Shown here in pieces: positions 8,625-15,684 of a stretch of 64,000 nt of DNA. A program made the translations under genes and the position numbers. Within the stretch, counting starts at the first letter, position 1. Each line of letters starts with the position of its first letter. A model generated the notes under the pieces. It had not been told where the DNA came from, made no database searches, and saw nothing but the letters and a program-made list of their open reading frames with translations. Location of the stretch: positions 1-64,000 of IMG/VR virus record IMGVR_UViG_3300035162_004655, one strand, 5' to 3'. Origin of the DNA: a virus.

Positions 8625-9815
8625 TTGACCATCACTCTCAGACCCCATCAACGCAAAGCACTGAATGAGATGCTGGCATATGACAAAGGTCAGTTGATCA
8701 TCCCTACTGGTGGTGGTAAGACTTTGTGTATGATACACGATATTATTGAGAATCAAAAGTATATTGATAATGGTTCTACTATTGTTGTTGTAGCACCCCG
8801 TATTTTACTTGCAGAGCAACTTTGTAGTGAGTTTCTTGAGGTAATCGATACAACTCACACACATGTGATGCATGTTCATAGTGGTGAGACTTCACACTTC
8901 TCCACAACAAAAGCAGAAAAGATTAATCTTTTTGTAAATACTGCTAGAACTGCTGGTGAGAATGTAGTAATCTTTACCACATATCACTCTCTACATCGTC
9001 TTGTAGAAGCAGACATCGAAGTCAATACGATTTACTTTGATGAAGCACATAACTCAGTCCAACGTAACTTTTTCCCTGCTACGGAGCACTTTTCTGCTGA
9101 TGCTGATCGGTGTTACTTCTTCACTGCTACTCGTCGTACTTCTGCAACTATTTTTAAACCCGGTATGAATGATACTGAGGTATATGGTGATGTAATTTAT
9201 CGTGTTCCTGCCACCAAACTGGTTGATGGTGGTTATATTCTTCCTCCTCAAATCAAAGCAAAAAAGTTTGAGGTTCTTAAAGCAAATGAAATATCTGCCG
9301 ACCGTGACTGCAACAATATTGTAGAAACTTTAGAAGAGAATAACACAAGTAAAGTTCTTGTTTGTGTTAAGAGTGCTAAACAACTTATTAATCTTATGTC
9401 GCAAACTGATTTTGCTATGCGACTGAATGATATGGGTTATTCTTTTCTTTATATCACTTCAAAAACAGGAGCGATTATTGACGGTCAAAAAGTCAATCGT
9501 GAGGTTTTCTTTAATACTCTGAATGCTTGGGGCAAAGACCCCTCTAAGAAGTTTGTTTGTCTCCATCGATCTATTTTGAGTGAAGGTATTTCTGTTAATG
9601 GTCTTGAGTCTGTTATTTTTCTCCGCAATATGGATGTAATTGAGATGACTCAAACTATCGGAAGAGTTCTTCGCACTGCTCCTAATAAAACCTACGGACT
9701 TTGTGTTGTTCCTGTTTATTCGCAGGTTGGTATTGCTACGGAGAAACGTATGCAGAATGTTGTTGATACTATCTTTGGGAAAGGTGAGATGCTTGATAGT
9801 GTAGTCAAACGATAG
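8625..9815 (+). CDS. uvsW: superfamily 2 DNA/RNA helicase, UvsW-like
   Basis: 396 aa. The start is a TTG four bases after GAGGGAG; the conserved LRPHQ Q-motif begins at residue 5, so no later ATG fits. SF2 motifs in order: Walker A PTGGGKT (27-33), Ia VVAPRILLAEQ, II DEAH near 140, III FTATR, and VI QTIGRVLRT near 350. In T4, UvsW unwinds recombination intermediates and R-loops and helps shift replication from origins to recombination. It is shorter than T4 UvsW (about 500 aa), with most N- and C-terminal extensions missing. It has its own early-type promoter. Confidence 0.88.
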   Translation: MTITLRPHQRKALNEMLAYDKGQLIIPTGGGKTLCMIHDIIENQKYIDNGSTIVVVAPRILLAEQLCSEFLEVIDTTHTHVMHVHSGETSHFSTTKAEKINLFVNTARTAGENVVIFTTYHSLHRLVEADIEVNTIYFDEAHNSVQRNFFPATEHFSADADRCYFFTATRRTSATIFKPGMNDTEVYGDVIYRVPATKLVDGGYILPPQIKAKKFEVLKANEISADRDCNNIVETLEENNTSKVLVCVKSAKQLINLMSQTDFAMRLNDMGYSFLYITSKTGAIIDGQKVNREVFFNTLNAWGKDPSKKFVCLHRSILSEGISVNGLESVIFLRNMDVIEMTQTIGRVLRTAPNKTYGLCVVPVYSQVGIATEKRMQNVVDTIFGKGEMLDSVVKR

Positions 9816-9835
9816 ATATATGGGAGGCATCAGCA

Positions 9836-9903
9836 GTATGTCTGGGGAGATAATTTGCTGTGTAAGTCCTCTTATAAATACTATTGTCATACCCCAGACA
9901 TAC
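9836..9903 (+). repeat. 12-bp perfect inverted repeat in the endonuclease leader
   Basis: GTATGTCTGGGG (9836-9847) is matched by CCCCAGACATAC (9892-9903). The right arm ends two bases before the ATG at 9905, and a late promoter core lies in the loop. Transcripts that read through from upstream would fold and occlude the start. Transcripts from the late promoter would lack the left arm. Confidence 0.85.
9873..9880 (+). promoter_or_regulatory. perfect late promoter inside the hairpin loop
   Basis: TATAAATA is an exact match to the T4 late consensus. Initiation a few bases downstream would give a short leader for the endonuclease gene, starting after the left arm of the inverted repeat. Confidence 0.75.
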
Positions 9904-9904
9904 A

Positions 9905-10384
9905 ATGAATGAATATTACACTTACGCATATTTGCGTGAAGATGGAACTCCCTACTATGTTGGTAAAGGAACGGGTAGGAGATCGTATGTTAAACACGGA
10001 CTTCACACTGTTCCACCAAAAGAAAGAATACTCATTCTCAAAAATAATCTAACAGAAAAGGACGCGTTTAAGCACGAAGTTTATATGATTGCCGTATTCG
10101 GTAGAAAAGATATAAAAAGTGGTATTTTACATAATAGAAGTGAAGGTGGAGCAGGTGGAAATACTGGATATTTTGGCACCAAAAGGCATAAAGAAAATTG
10201 TAAGAAGAGAACTGGAGAGAATAACAGTTTTTATGGTCGTAAGCACTCCTCAGAGACCCTACAAGCAATGAAAGAATCCCTAAAGGGTAGAAGTGCTTGG
10301 AACAAGGGAAAATACCTTCCAGAAGAGCAGGTAAGTGCCCATGCACTCTATATGAGAGAGTGGAGAAAGAAGAGACAATCTTAA
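9905..10384 (+). CDS. GIY-YIG homing endonuclease with NUMOD3 motifs
   Basis: 159 aa. The N-terminal GIY-YIG fold is visible as YTYAYLR (5-11) and PYYVGKG (16-22), with Arg25/26 and a conserved Glu near 58. The C-terminal half has NUMOD3-type DNA-binding motifs (FYGRKHSSETLQAMKESLKG and a WNKG segment). Such genes are mobile, cut cognate DNA lacking the insertion and spread by repair. The ATG at 9905 is preferred to an in-frame TTG at 9884; neither has a clear ribosome site. It sits free-standing between the helicase and the next operon. Confidence 0.88.
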   Translation: MNEYYTYAYLREDGTPYYVGKGTGRRSYVKHGLHTVPPKERILILKNNLTEKDAFKHEVYMIAVFGRKDIKSGILHNRSEGGAGGNTGYFGTKRHKENCKKRTGENNSFYGRKHSSETLQAMKESLKGRSAWNKGKYLPEEQVSAHALYMREWRKKRQS

Positions 10385-10388
10385 AACT

Positions 10389-10429
10389 GTCACTCTGCCC
10401 CTCCACTTTGCCCCACTCTGCCCTATAAT
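10389..10429 (+). promoter_or_regulatory. early-type promoter
   Basis: A GTCAC box (10389) lies 35 bp before TATAAT (10424-10429). The leader ACAAAGGTAATCAAGGA follows. Unlike its relatives it has no hairpin in the spacer, which instead carries CTCTGCCC-type direct repeats. Confidence 0.7.
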
Positions 10430-10454
10430 ACAAAGGTAATCAAGGAACACTCCC

Positions 10455-11006
10455 ATGCACCTGATCGATCATCTCGAAACTCAAGTTCAATGGGGTAAAG
10501 TTTTTGGAGTCGTGGATTCTCTTTACAATGATAAAGGATTTACCTCCAATGCTGATAACTTTGCCCGTGCAACTGCGGTAGAAAAAGCAATTTCAAAGTT
10601 TTCAGATCTGGTTCGTGTGGATCAAACTGGTTATGATTTCACCTTTGGTGGTGAAAAGATTGAACTGAAGATGGGTAAGAATTTATTCTACAAACGAAAA
10701 GATGTTAATGCCACAAAAAAATTCAAAGTCAAATCTTTCCTGAGTGAGACTAAAACTGTAGAAGATTTTCGTCAAAGTAAAACTTTTGATTACATGATGG
10801 TGATTGATCTTACTGCACGTCGTGTGGTGATTGTTGAAGATGAGAAAGCAAGATCACTCTATCAGGATGGTGCTGACGGTGCCATGATTGAACTGAAATT
10901 AGGTGACTATTATGAGTGCGATCTGAGTGAGTTTGATGTTACTGAACCTCCTGCACTTCTGTCTGAGGCTATCAACAAAGCAATCGAAGGATATCTGGAC
11001 TTCTGA
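10455..11006 (+). CDS. hypothetical protein, possible PD-(D/E)XK-type nuclease
   Basis: 183 aa with its own early-type promoter. A GYDFTFGGEKIELKMGKN segment gives D61-x8-E70-L-K72, the spacing of a PD-(D/E)XK active site placed on consecutive beta strands. A helix with Glu43 precedes it, as in many restriction-type folds. It ends with an acidic C-terminus. I do not recognise the family by name, and the nuclease call is inference from the motif only. Early expression would suit a role in DNA metabolism or host takeover. Confidence 0.6.
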   Translation: MHLIDHLETQVQWGKVFGVVDSLYNDKGFTSNADNFARATAVEKAISKFSDLVRVDQTGYDFTFGGEKIELKMGKNLFYKRKDVNATKKFKVKSFLSETKTVEDFRQSKTFDYMMVIDLTARRVVIVEDEKARSLYQDGADGAMIELKLGDYYECDLSEFDVTEPPALLSEAINKAIEGYLDF

Positions 11007-11020
11007 CCAGTTCCGAAACC

Positions 11021-11060
11021 GTCCACCAGGAGCAGAAACCCTGCTCCACTCTGCTATAAT
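11021..11060 (+). promoter_or_regulatory. early-type promoter with spacer hairpin
   Basis: A GTCCAC box (11021) lies 34 bp before TGCTATAAT (hexamer 11055-11060). The hairpin GGAGCAG/CTGCTCC (11029-11047) lies between them. The leader ACAAAGGTAATCAAGGGAG follows. It heads the long operon of small genes. Confidence 0.78.
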
Positions 11061-11086
11061 ACAAAGGTAATCAAGGGAGCACCACC

Positions 11087-11227
11087 ATGAAATGCAAAGT
11101 TCAACTCTATGTTGCTGGTAATGTATTTGATGAGATCGTACAAGCACGGGACTATGAAGATGCAAAAAAAACTGCCCTTGCACGTAATCCTACAGCAACA
11201 GTTGTGAGTGTTACTGCCGTCTTCTAA
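11087..11227 (+). CDS. hypothetical protein, 46 aa
   Basis: First gene of the small-gene operon. It begins ten bases after a Shine-Dalgarno-like AAGGGAG in the conserved leader. The product MKCKVQLYVAGNVFDEIVQA... looks like a compact beta-alpha protein with a segment (ARDYEDAKKTALARNP) typical of small phage proteins. Its stop overlaps the next start by one base (TAATG). Function unknown. Confidence 0.75.
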   Translation: MKCKVQLYVAGNVFDEIVQARDYEDAKKTALARNPTATVVSVTAVF

Positions 11228-11481
11228 TGACCAAGTTTCTCAAACCTCATGTAAGTAATCAGAGTCTCCTGAATCCAAAATCAGGAGATCCTGACGGTTT
11301 TGTATCTAAAGATGGAATGTGGGCTGCTGTTCCACTAGCAGGAAAGAAGAAAGGGTTCTGTATTATACATAATGGTAGTCAAGTGCATAGTGTAAAAACG
11401 TATAAACAAGCACTTGATTATATCAAAAAATATTCTAAAATCAAAAAGAAAGCAACCTCTTCTCTTGAACAATTTCTATGA
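11227..11481 (+). CDS. hypothetical protein, 84 aa
   Basis: Translationally coupled to the preceding gene and overlapping the next by ATGA. It is lysine-rich toward the C-terminus (KKYSKIKKKATSS), which could bind nucleic acid. It has a short beta-rich core (FCIIHNGSQVHSVKTY). No family recognised. Confidence 0.75.
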   Translation: MTKFLKPHVSNQSLLNPKSGDPDGFVSKDGMWAAVPLAGKKKGFCIIHNGSQVHSVKTYKQALDYIKKYSKIKKKATSSLEQFL

Positions 11482-11660
11482 CTGATAAACAACAAAAGCG
11501 CAAAGATGCACTTGGACTTTTTTATGAAAGTGTATTGAAACCAGACCATGAACTCAGAAAATGTGCTCACAATCAAGAATGTTTCTTTGAGTTAATGGAA
11601 TGGAGAGCAGAAATTTTAGAATATCTTGATAGTCGTAGAAATCAGGAGTTTCACCAATGA
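11478..11660 (+). CDS. hypothetical protein, 60 aa
   Basis: ATGA overlaps on both sides indicate translational coupling. The product is charged and mainly helical, with two Cys (KCAHNQECF). No family recognised. Confidence 0.7.
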   Translation: MTDKQQKRKDALGLFYESVLKPDHELRKCAHNQECFFELMEWRAEILEYLDSRRNQEFHQ

Positions 11661-11905
11661 CAGCACAATATGTGCTTTTTTTGGTATTTGGAGTTATTTT
11701 ATATGTGATAGTCATTGATTCAAATGTTGCGAAAGCATTTGATTATGTTCTTCAGTTAGTGAATACAAACATTAGAAAGGAATTGTGGTGGTTAAAAAAT
11801 AATCCTGCTAATCCTGTGATAAAATATATCATGTATCGTAAAAATCTTAAGCTTGCAAAGGAGTTGCGAGCAAAAATAAATAAACATCTAGAGGCAAAAG
11901 AATAA
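11657..11905 (+). CDS. small membrane protein, 82 aa
   Basis: One hydrophobic segment at residues 4-21 (YVLFLVFGVILYVIVI) suggests an inner-membrane anchor. A basic helical tail follows (NLKLAKELRAKINKH). Coupled to its upstream neighbour. Function unknown. Confidence 0.7.
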   Translation: MTAQYVLFLVFGVILYVIVIDSNVAKAFDYVLQLVNTNIRKELWWLKNNPANPVIKYIMYRKNLKLAKELRAKINKHLEAKE

Positions 11906-11906
11906 T

Positions 11907-12221
11907 ATGCTGTCTACGAAATACCGTCTTCGGTTAGAATTTATTTGTAAATGTATTGCAAATAACGAAGAGGTAAAACTTGATGATATGGTATGGGCAC
12001 AGAAACTTGCGAAAGCAAACACAACTGCCTATGAAATGTTGAAAAAAGCAAGAAGACAATCTTCACAAAACATTGAGGAAGGTAGTATGGATGATTTTCT
12101 TAATCGGATGGGGTTAGGTGATCCCGACCCATCCGAATATAAAACGGGATTTGGATCTGCTGATGAAATTGTAGATTGGTTTAATCATGAAAAAAGAGAC
12201 GATTGGAGGCAAAGAGATTAA
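11907..12221 (+). CDS. hypothetical protein, 104 aa
   Basis: Soluble and helical, with the C-terminal motif SADEIVDWFNHEKRDDW. It resembles conserved small cyanomyovirus proteins of unknown role. It ends one base before the glutaredoxin-like start, with that gene's GGAGG ribosome site inside its 3' end. Confidence 0.75.
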   Translation: MLSTKYRLRLEFICKCIANNEEVKLDDMVWAQKLAKANTTAYEMLKKARRQSSQNIEEGSMDDFLNRMGLGDPDPSEYKTGFGSADEIVDWFNHEKRDDWRQRD

Positions 12222-12222
12222 A

Positions 12223-12459
12223 ATGCAGGCAGTAATTTACAGCAACGGAAGTCAGGAGTGTGAGAGAATGGCATCTCTCATAAAATTTCTTGGTAATGAT
12301 TTTCATGAATATGTTTTAGGTGTTGACTTTGATGATAATGCATTTGAGTCAGAATTTGGTTCAGAGGCAACATATCCTCAAGTATCAATCGGTTATCAGC
12401 ATATTGGTAGCATGAAAGAAACACTTCAATATATGAGTGAGAATGGGATATTTGTATGA
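12223..12459 (+). CDS. glutaredoxin-like protein lacking the first active-site Cys
   Basis: 78 aa. The thioredoxin-fold pattern is clear: VIYSNGSQEC (4-13), a middle helix, the cis-Pro motif TYPQVSI and a C-terminal IGSMKETLQYM helix. Glutaredoxins normally use CxxC and need the first Cys for glutathione or dithiol chemistry. Here the motif reads S10-Q-E-C13, so only the second Cys remains. In T4-like phages glutaredoxins serve ribonucleotide reductase. This one may work differently or only bind a partner. The ATG at 12223 is chosen over 12187, after GGAGG at 12205. Confidence 0.75.
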   Translation: MQAVIYSNGSQECERMASLIKFLGNDFHEYVLGVDFDDNAFESEFGSEATYPQVSIGYQHIGSMKETLQYMSENGIFV

Positions 12460-12665
12460 AACCATTAATCCTTATTGCTTGCTTTTTACCTCTGGCATTA
12501 ATTTGGATTATTATGAAACTCTCATTATGGATTGCAGCTGTTAATCAAGAACAGAATTATGTCCGAACAGAATCCAACAAACCACACGGACCATATGTGG
12601 CAGATGCATATGCGGATGTTGATGGGGAGGAAGAAGAATATGGAGACCGCACAGATTATAGATGA
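12456..12665 (+). CDS. small membrane protein, 69 aa
   Basis: The N-terminal hydrophobic stretch (LILIACFLPLALIWIIM, about 4-27) is a membrane anchor or uncleaved signal. The C-terminal half is very acidic (DAYADVDGEEEEYGDR). ATGA-coupled to the glutaredoxin-like gene. Function unknown. Confidence 0.7.
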   Translation: MKPLILIACFLPLALIWIIMKLSLWIAAVNQEQNYVRTESNKPHGPYVADAYADVDGEEEEYGDRTDYR

Positions 12666-12789
12666 TGCTTTATATGAGTATTATACTGTAGAACAAGGCA
12701 AATCAGTCCCCAATTGGAAGTATATGAAGGATGCTGATTGGTGGATTGACTATCTTGAAAGTTTAGGTATGGATCCAAGAAATCCATAG
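12640..12789 (+). CDS. hypothetical protein, 49 aa
   Basis: The start at 12640 follows GGGGAGG and overlaps the preceding gene by 26 bases. The product is acidic and aromatic-rich (DADWWIDYLESLGMDP). Function unknown. Confidence 0.65.
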   Translation: METAQIIDDALYEYYTVEQGKSVPNWKYMKDADWWIDYLESLGMDPRNP

Positions 12790-12820
12790 TGTTAAATATA
12801 ACACAAGTTGCACTGAAGCA

Positions 12821-12988
12821 ATGGATCAGAACTTAAATTGGAACTTATTGCATCAGTTTGCAAAAGAACTGGGACAAGAAGGTCATGACTACAAAATACA
12901 TAAGAGATCCTTATCAGACACAGTGAGCACACACAAGGAAATTGTGATAGAATATGGGTATAAACAAGAGAAACCTGATGCCCGATGA
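12821..12988 (+). CDS. hypothetical protein, 55 aa
   Basis: ATG at 12821, stop TGA at 12986-12988. Hydrophilic and His/Lys-rich in the middle (GHDYKIHKRSLSDTVSTHKE). A GTGTTA-N4-TAACAC palindrome (12789-12804) lies just upstream and may regulate it. Overlaps the next start by 11 bases. Confidence 0.6.
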   Translation: MDQNLNWNLLHQFAKELGQEGHDYKIHKRSLSDTVSTHKEIVIEYGYKQEKPDAR

Positions 12989-13196
12989 AACTTGGACAGT
13001 CATGAACAATCTTGAGCAATCATTTTCCCGAATTTCTACAGTAGAATTTATGTTGGATGAATTGCAAGAGGCTGTAGATGAACAAAATCAAATGAAAATT
13101 GTTGATATTTGTTATGCACTAAACTCTTTCCTTCCAGTTTATACTGAAAACTGGGATAAAAACTTTAAGAAAGCATGGGAACAGGTTGTAGTATGA
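12978..13196 (+). CDS. hypothetical protein, 72 aa
   Basis: The ATG at 12978 is chosen; an in-frame ATG at 12954 is possible. The product is helical and acidic (MLDELQEAVDEQNQMKIVD) and may form a coiled coil. Coupled to the next gene by ATGA. Function unknown. Confidence 0.65.
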   Translation: MPDETWTVMNNLEQSFSRISTVEFMLDELQEAVDEQNQMKIVDICYALNSFLPVYTENWDKNFKKAWEQVVV

Positions 13197-13399
13197 TACC
13201 AGTTTTTGTTGATGATCCTAACACATGGACAAAAATACAGGTTCCACAAGAGATTGTGAGAATTTGTGAGAATTTTACGGCACTCGATCCCCATAATAAA
13301 GAGAATACAATTACTGAGAAGTTGAGACTGATCGATTGTTATTGGTATAATATGGGATACTATGATATTGCTCCCCCACTCTTTCCTTTGTTTAAATAA
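13193..13399 (+). CDS. hypothetical protein, 68 aa
   Basis: The start at 13193 overlaps the upstream stop by ATGA. It has a Trp/Tyr-rich core (IDCYWYNMGYYDIAPP). Function unknown. Confidence 0.65.
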   Translation: MIPVFVDDPNTWTKIQVPQEIVRICENFTALDPHNKENTITEKLRLIDCYWYNMGYYDIAPPLFPLFK

Positions 13400-13400
13400 A

Positions 13401-13568
13401 ATGATTAATCCAATCTCCTATGTAAAAAACACCAGAACTTCTTATTCTAAGTTTTTAGAAAAGAGTGTGAAAGAAGTTCAGGTTCAGTTTGATGATGAAA
13501 ATCCTGCATGGATTCCTTATGATACTTTAATCGCAATAGATCGCATGATTACAAATGGAAAAGAATAA
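13401..13568 (+). CDS. hypothetical protein, 55 aa
   Basis: The ATG at 13401 directly follows the preceding stop. The motif VQVQFDDENPAWIPYDTLIAID suggests a small beta fold. Overlaps the next gene by 14 bases. Function unknown. Confidence 0.65.
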   Translation: MINPISYVKNTRTSYSKFLEKSVKEVQVQFDDENPAWIPYDTLIAIDRMITNGKE

Positions 13569-13968
13569 TATTGTAGAGTATACAGGATGCTCCCAAGAGC
13601 AGATAAGATGGGGAAATAATGATGATCCTACTTCCTATCTTATAATTGGTAAAGAATATATTATTGAAAAAGTGGATGTTCGTTCTCAACATACGAAAAT
13701 CAAACTTTACAATAAGGAGGGATGGTTTAACTCAGTATGCTTTGAACTGAAAGATTCTGGGGTAAATAGTAGTTTAGAATATCTAAAAGACATGGATCCA
13801 GATAGCATACAATTAGAGACCACATCTAAACTCTTTGAATATGAAAAACTATCCAGAGAAATTGAGAACTGTGAAGATCTTGATACAATGAAAGAAATGG
13901 CTAGATGCTTTATTAAATTGTATCTAAGACATCAAGAAGTTACAGTCCAAACTATGAAAATGCGATGA
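13555..13968 (+). CDS. hypothetical protein with SH3-like N-terminal segment, 137 aa
   Basis: Residues about 1-65 (IGKEYIIEKVDVRSQHTKIKL then NKEGWFNSVCFE) follow the alternating pattern of a small SH3-like barrel seen in many phage proteins. The rest is helical and acidic. Function unknown; coupled to both neighbours. Confidence 0.7.
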   Translation: MEKNNIVEYTGCSQEQIRWGNNDDPTSYLIIGKEYIIEKVDVRSQHTKIKLYNKEGWFNSVCFELKDSGVNSSLEYLKDMDPDSIQLETTSKLFEYEKLSREIENCEDLDTMKEMARCFIKLYLRHQEVTVQTMKMR

Positions 13969-14177
13969 GTTTAATTGACCCTTCTGACCCACTATTTTTC
14001 ACAGAATCATCCAGTGAACCTTATGATCGACATCACTATAAAATCGTAAAAACTGATGGTATGTCTCTTACAGTAGAATCATGGGGAGAAGCACAATCAG
14101 TCTGGTGGAATACTCCATCATCTTTTCTCTCTCATATTGATGTAATAGATAAACAAGAAACAAAAGGTTTCAAATGA
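13965..14177 (+). CDS. hypothetical protein, 70 aa
   Basis: ATGA overlaps on both sides. The beta-rich segment HYKIVKTDGMSLTVESWGEAQ and two Trp near the C-terminus are visible. Function unknown. Confidence 0.65.
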   Translation: MSLIDPSDPLFFTESSSEPYDRHHYKIVKTDGMSLTVESWGEAQSVWWNTPSSFLSHIDVIDKQETKGFK

Positions 14178-14320
14178 TTAATGATTTTCTAGACAACTTA
14201 GGTGCTCAACAACATGAAAAAATGATTGAGAAAAATGCCAGCAAAGAAGACTACTACAACTCGCAAAGCGAAGGTAAAGAGTTCAGCAAAAACTCCCAAG
14301 AAAAAGAATCTAACACCTGA
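14174..14320 (+). CDS. hypothetical protein, 48 aa
   Basis: The start ATG overlaps the upstream stop. Product begins MINDFLDNLGAQQHEKMIE. It overlaps the lysine-rich next gene by 86 bases in another frame, so its C-terminal half may be constrained or not real. Confidence 0.5.
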   Translation: MINDFLDNLGAQQHEKMIEKNASKEDYYNSQSEGKEFSKNSQEKESNT

Positions 14321-14483
14321 AGAAATGCATCCATTTAAAGCATTCCCTTATCGATTAGAGTATAAGGACGGAAACGAAGATCGAATTTGCCACTTTGATT
14401 GTGATGAACACAGACAAGCATACATCAAACGATACAAACTTAGAAAAAACAAATACACAATTAATGATCTCACCGTTGCCTAA
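14235..14483 (+). CDS. small basic protein, 82 aa, possible DNA-binding
   Basis: The N-terminal 30 residues are Lys/Thr/Ser-rich with no acidic residues (PAKKTTTTRKAKVKSSAK), like a histone-tail or disordered DNA-binding arm. A compact domain follows with CHFDCDEHRQAYIKRYKLRK. Start 14235 is chosen over an in-frame TTG at 14226. Function unknown. Confidence 0.7.
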   Translation: MPAKKTTTTRKAKVKSSAKTPKKKNLTPEEMHPFKAFPYRLEYKDGNEDRICHFDCDEHRQAYIKRYKLRKNKYTINDLTVA

Positions 14484-14592
14484 CCTAATCGCAATGGGCT
14501 TGATATTTCTGTCCGTCTTTGCTATAATCCTTGCAGGATACATTCACGGGCATATGAGCATCTCTGCTGTATACAAAACTTTAAATCCATGA
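14464..14592 (+). CDS. small membrane protein, 42 aa
   Basis: Almost entirely one hydrophobic helix (LIAMGLIFLSVFAIILAGYI). Overlaps the preceding gene by 20 bases and the next by ATGA. Function unknown. Confidence 0.6.
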   Translation: MISPLPNLIAMGLIFLSVFAIILAGYIHGHMSISAVYKTLNP

Positions 14593-14747
14593 CTAAAAAA
14601 GAATTTACTGGAAAGGGTGGTGAAAGTTGGGAGTGGGAAGAAACTCCTGAGGTTACTGAGGCACTCAAACAACTTCATGATAGAGTGAGACTTGCTAAAC
14701 TCAAAGAGCAAGATGATCAACTAAACTATGATACAGGAGGAAAATGA
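14589..14747 (+). CDS. hypothetical protein, 52 aa
   Basis: Coupled by ATGA on both sides. Charged and helical (EVTEALKQLHDRVRLAKLKEQ) after a short GESWEWEE segment. Function unknown. Confidence 0.65.
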   Translation: MTKKEFTGKGGESWEWEETPEVTEALKQLHDRVRLAKLKEQDDQLNYDTGGK

Positions 14748-14971
14748 AAGACCAACCAATTACCGTTGAAGATTACAAAGAGCACAGTCAAGAGTTCTTT
14801 GATAAGTATTTCTATGTTGCCAAAGAACTTGGTGAAGGTGCTAAGGCAGAAGACATCCTTAAAATTATGGAGTCTCTTGCTGGTGTTGTTATGAAGAAAA
14901 GATCTGAAACTAAAGTAGGACCTTTTGGATTTAATAAAAAACCACCGGAAGAGAATAATGATTCAGACTGA
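14744..14971 (+). CDS. hypothetical protein, 75 aa
   Basis: Preceded by AGGAGG. It is an acidic helical protein of a type common in cyanomyoviruses (EDYKEHSQEFFDKYFYVAKE). Function unknown. Overlaps the next start. Confidence 0.72.
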   Translation: MKDQPITVEDYKEHSQEFFDKYFYVAKELGEGAKAEDILKIMESLAGVVMKKRSETKVGPFGFNKKPPEENNDSD

Positions 14972-15212
14972 TACTCAATCAGAGGTTATTATACCAGAAG
15001 GTGCCGAACTTATTGACGAGTGTTTCTATGTTTGGGCAACTCGTTACGGTTTGTTTTCTTCGATGACTAAACAAGGTCGTCAAATGCTCACTGGTGGCAT
15101 TAAAGAAAATGTGACTATTATGACACGATGGCACCTTAAGTGTGAGCAAGAAGGTTGGCCAGAAGGTAGCACTAGAGTGGTAAATGATGGTATAGTTAGT
15201 GGTAAACTTTAA
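14958..15212 (+). CDS. hypothetical protein, 84 aa
   Basis: The start at 14958 overlaps the preceding gene by 14 bases. Contains ECFYVWATRYGLFSSMTKQG, a small aromatic-rich domain. Function unknown. Confidence 0.7.
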   Translation: MIQTDTQSEVIIPEGAELIDECFYVWATRYGLFSSMTKQGRQMLTGGIKENVTIMTRWHLKCEQEGWPEGSTRVVNDGIVSGKL

Positions 15213-15263
15213 TATATGGATGCCAAAGTGTTAAATACCTAAAACATCTAAACAAATCTTAAA

Positions 15264-15416
15264 GTGGATTTATCCGACAAAAAAGCAACAAAAAAAATCA
15301 TCAAAAGATCTAAAAAACATCCTGAATGGTATTCTCAAGAAGAAGTAGCATATGCTAAAATGCTTAGAAAACGACTAAAGAAAAATGAAAGACAGTCTGA
15401 AAGTAGACCAGAATAA
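15264..15416 (+). CDS. small basic protein, 50 aa, GTG start
   Basis: The GTG at 15264 is the only start that gives a full frame. The protein is strongly basic (KKATKKIIKRSKKHPEWYS) and may bind nucleic acid. It overlaps the next gene by 32 bases. A degenerate late motif (TTAAATA) lies about 30 bases upstream. Confidence 0.6.
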   Translation: MDLSDKKATKKIIKRSKKHPEWYSQEEVAYAKMLRKRLKKNERQSESRPE

Positions 15417-15540
15417 AGACGGAACCTTTAGTCTTGAATGGGACAAAGATGATCCTAATTGGAAGTTCTTAAATGATAAGACAAGTAAGGAAATTCAAGA
15501 AATTGTAAATCAAGCAATTAAGGATGGATTAAATGGGTAA
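15385..15540 (+). CDS. conserved small cyanophage protein, 51 aa
   Basis: Product has the pattern MKDSLKVDQNKDG...LEWDKDDPNWKFLND...EIQEIVNQAI, which I recall as recurrent in cyanomyoviruses. Function unknown. Confidence 0.72.
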   Translation: MKDSLKVDQNKDGTFSLEWDKDDPNWKFLNDKTSKEIQEIVNQAIKDGLNG

Positions 15541-15682
15541 CATCAAAGACGTTACAAATTCCCCACAAGATTGGGAGAATTTTTGGGATTCTCCGGAAAC
15601 TTATGATGAATGGAGTTTTGACGACTTTGAGAAGATATGGAATGAAATGGAAAAAATTGAACCACTAACAACAGAAAACTAA
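15533..15682 (+). CDS. hypothetical protein, 49 aa
   Basis: Overlaps the preceding gene by 8 bases. Very acidic and Trp-rich (FWDSPETYDEWSFDDFEKIW). It could be a DNA mimic or an adaptor, which is speculation. Function unknown. Confidence 0.65.
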   Translation: MGNIKDVTNSPQDWENFWDSPETYDEWSFDDFEKIWNEMEKIEPLTTEN

Positions 15683-15684
15683 TT

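Noticed and set aside
9884-9904. TTG start that would lengthen the GIY-YIG protein by seven residues
   Set aside because: The added residues are read from the hairpin arm, and the ATG at 9905 starts the conserved fold; the TTG has no ribosome site.
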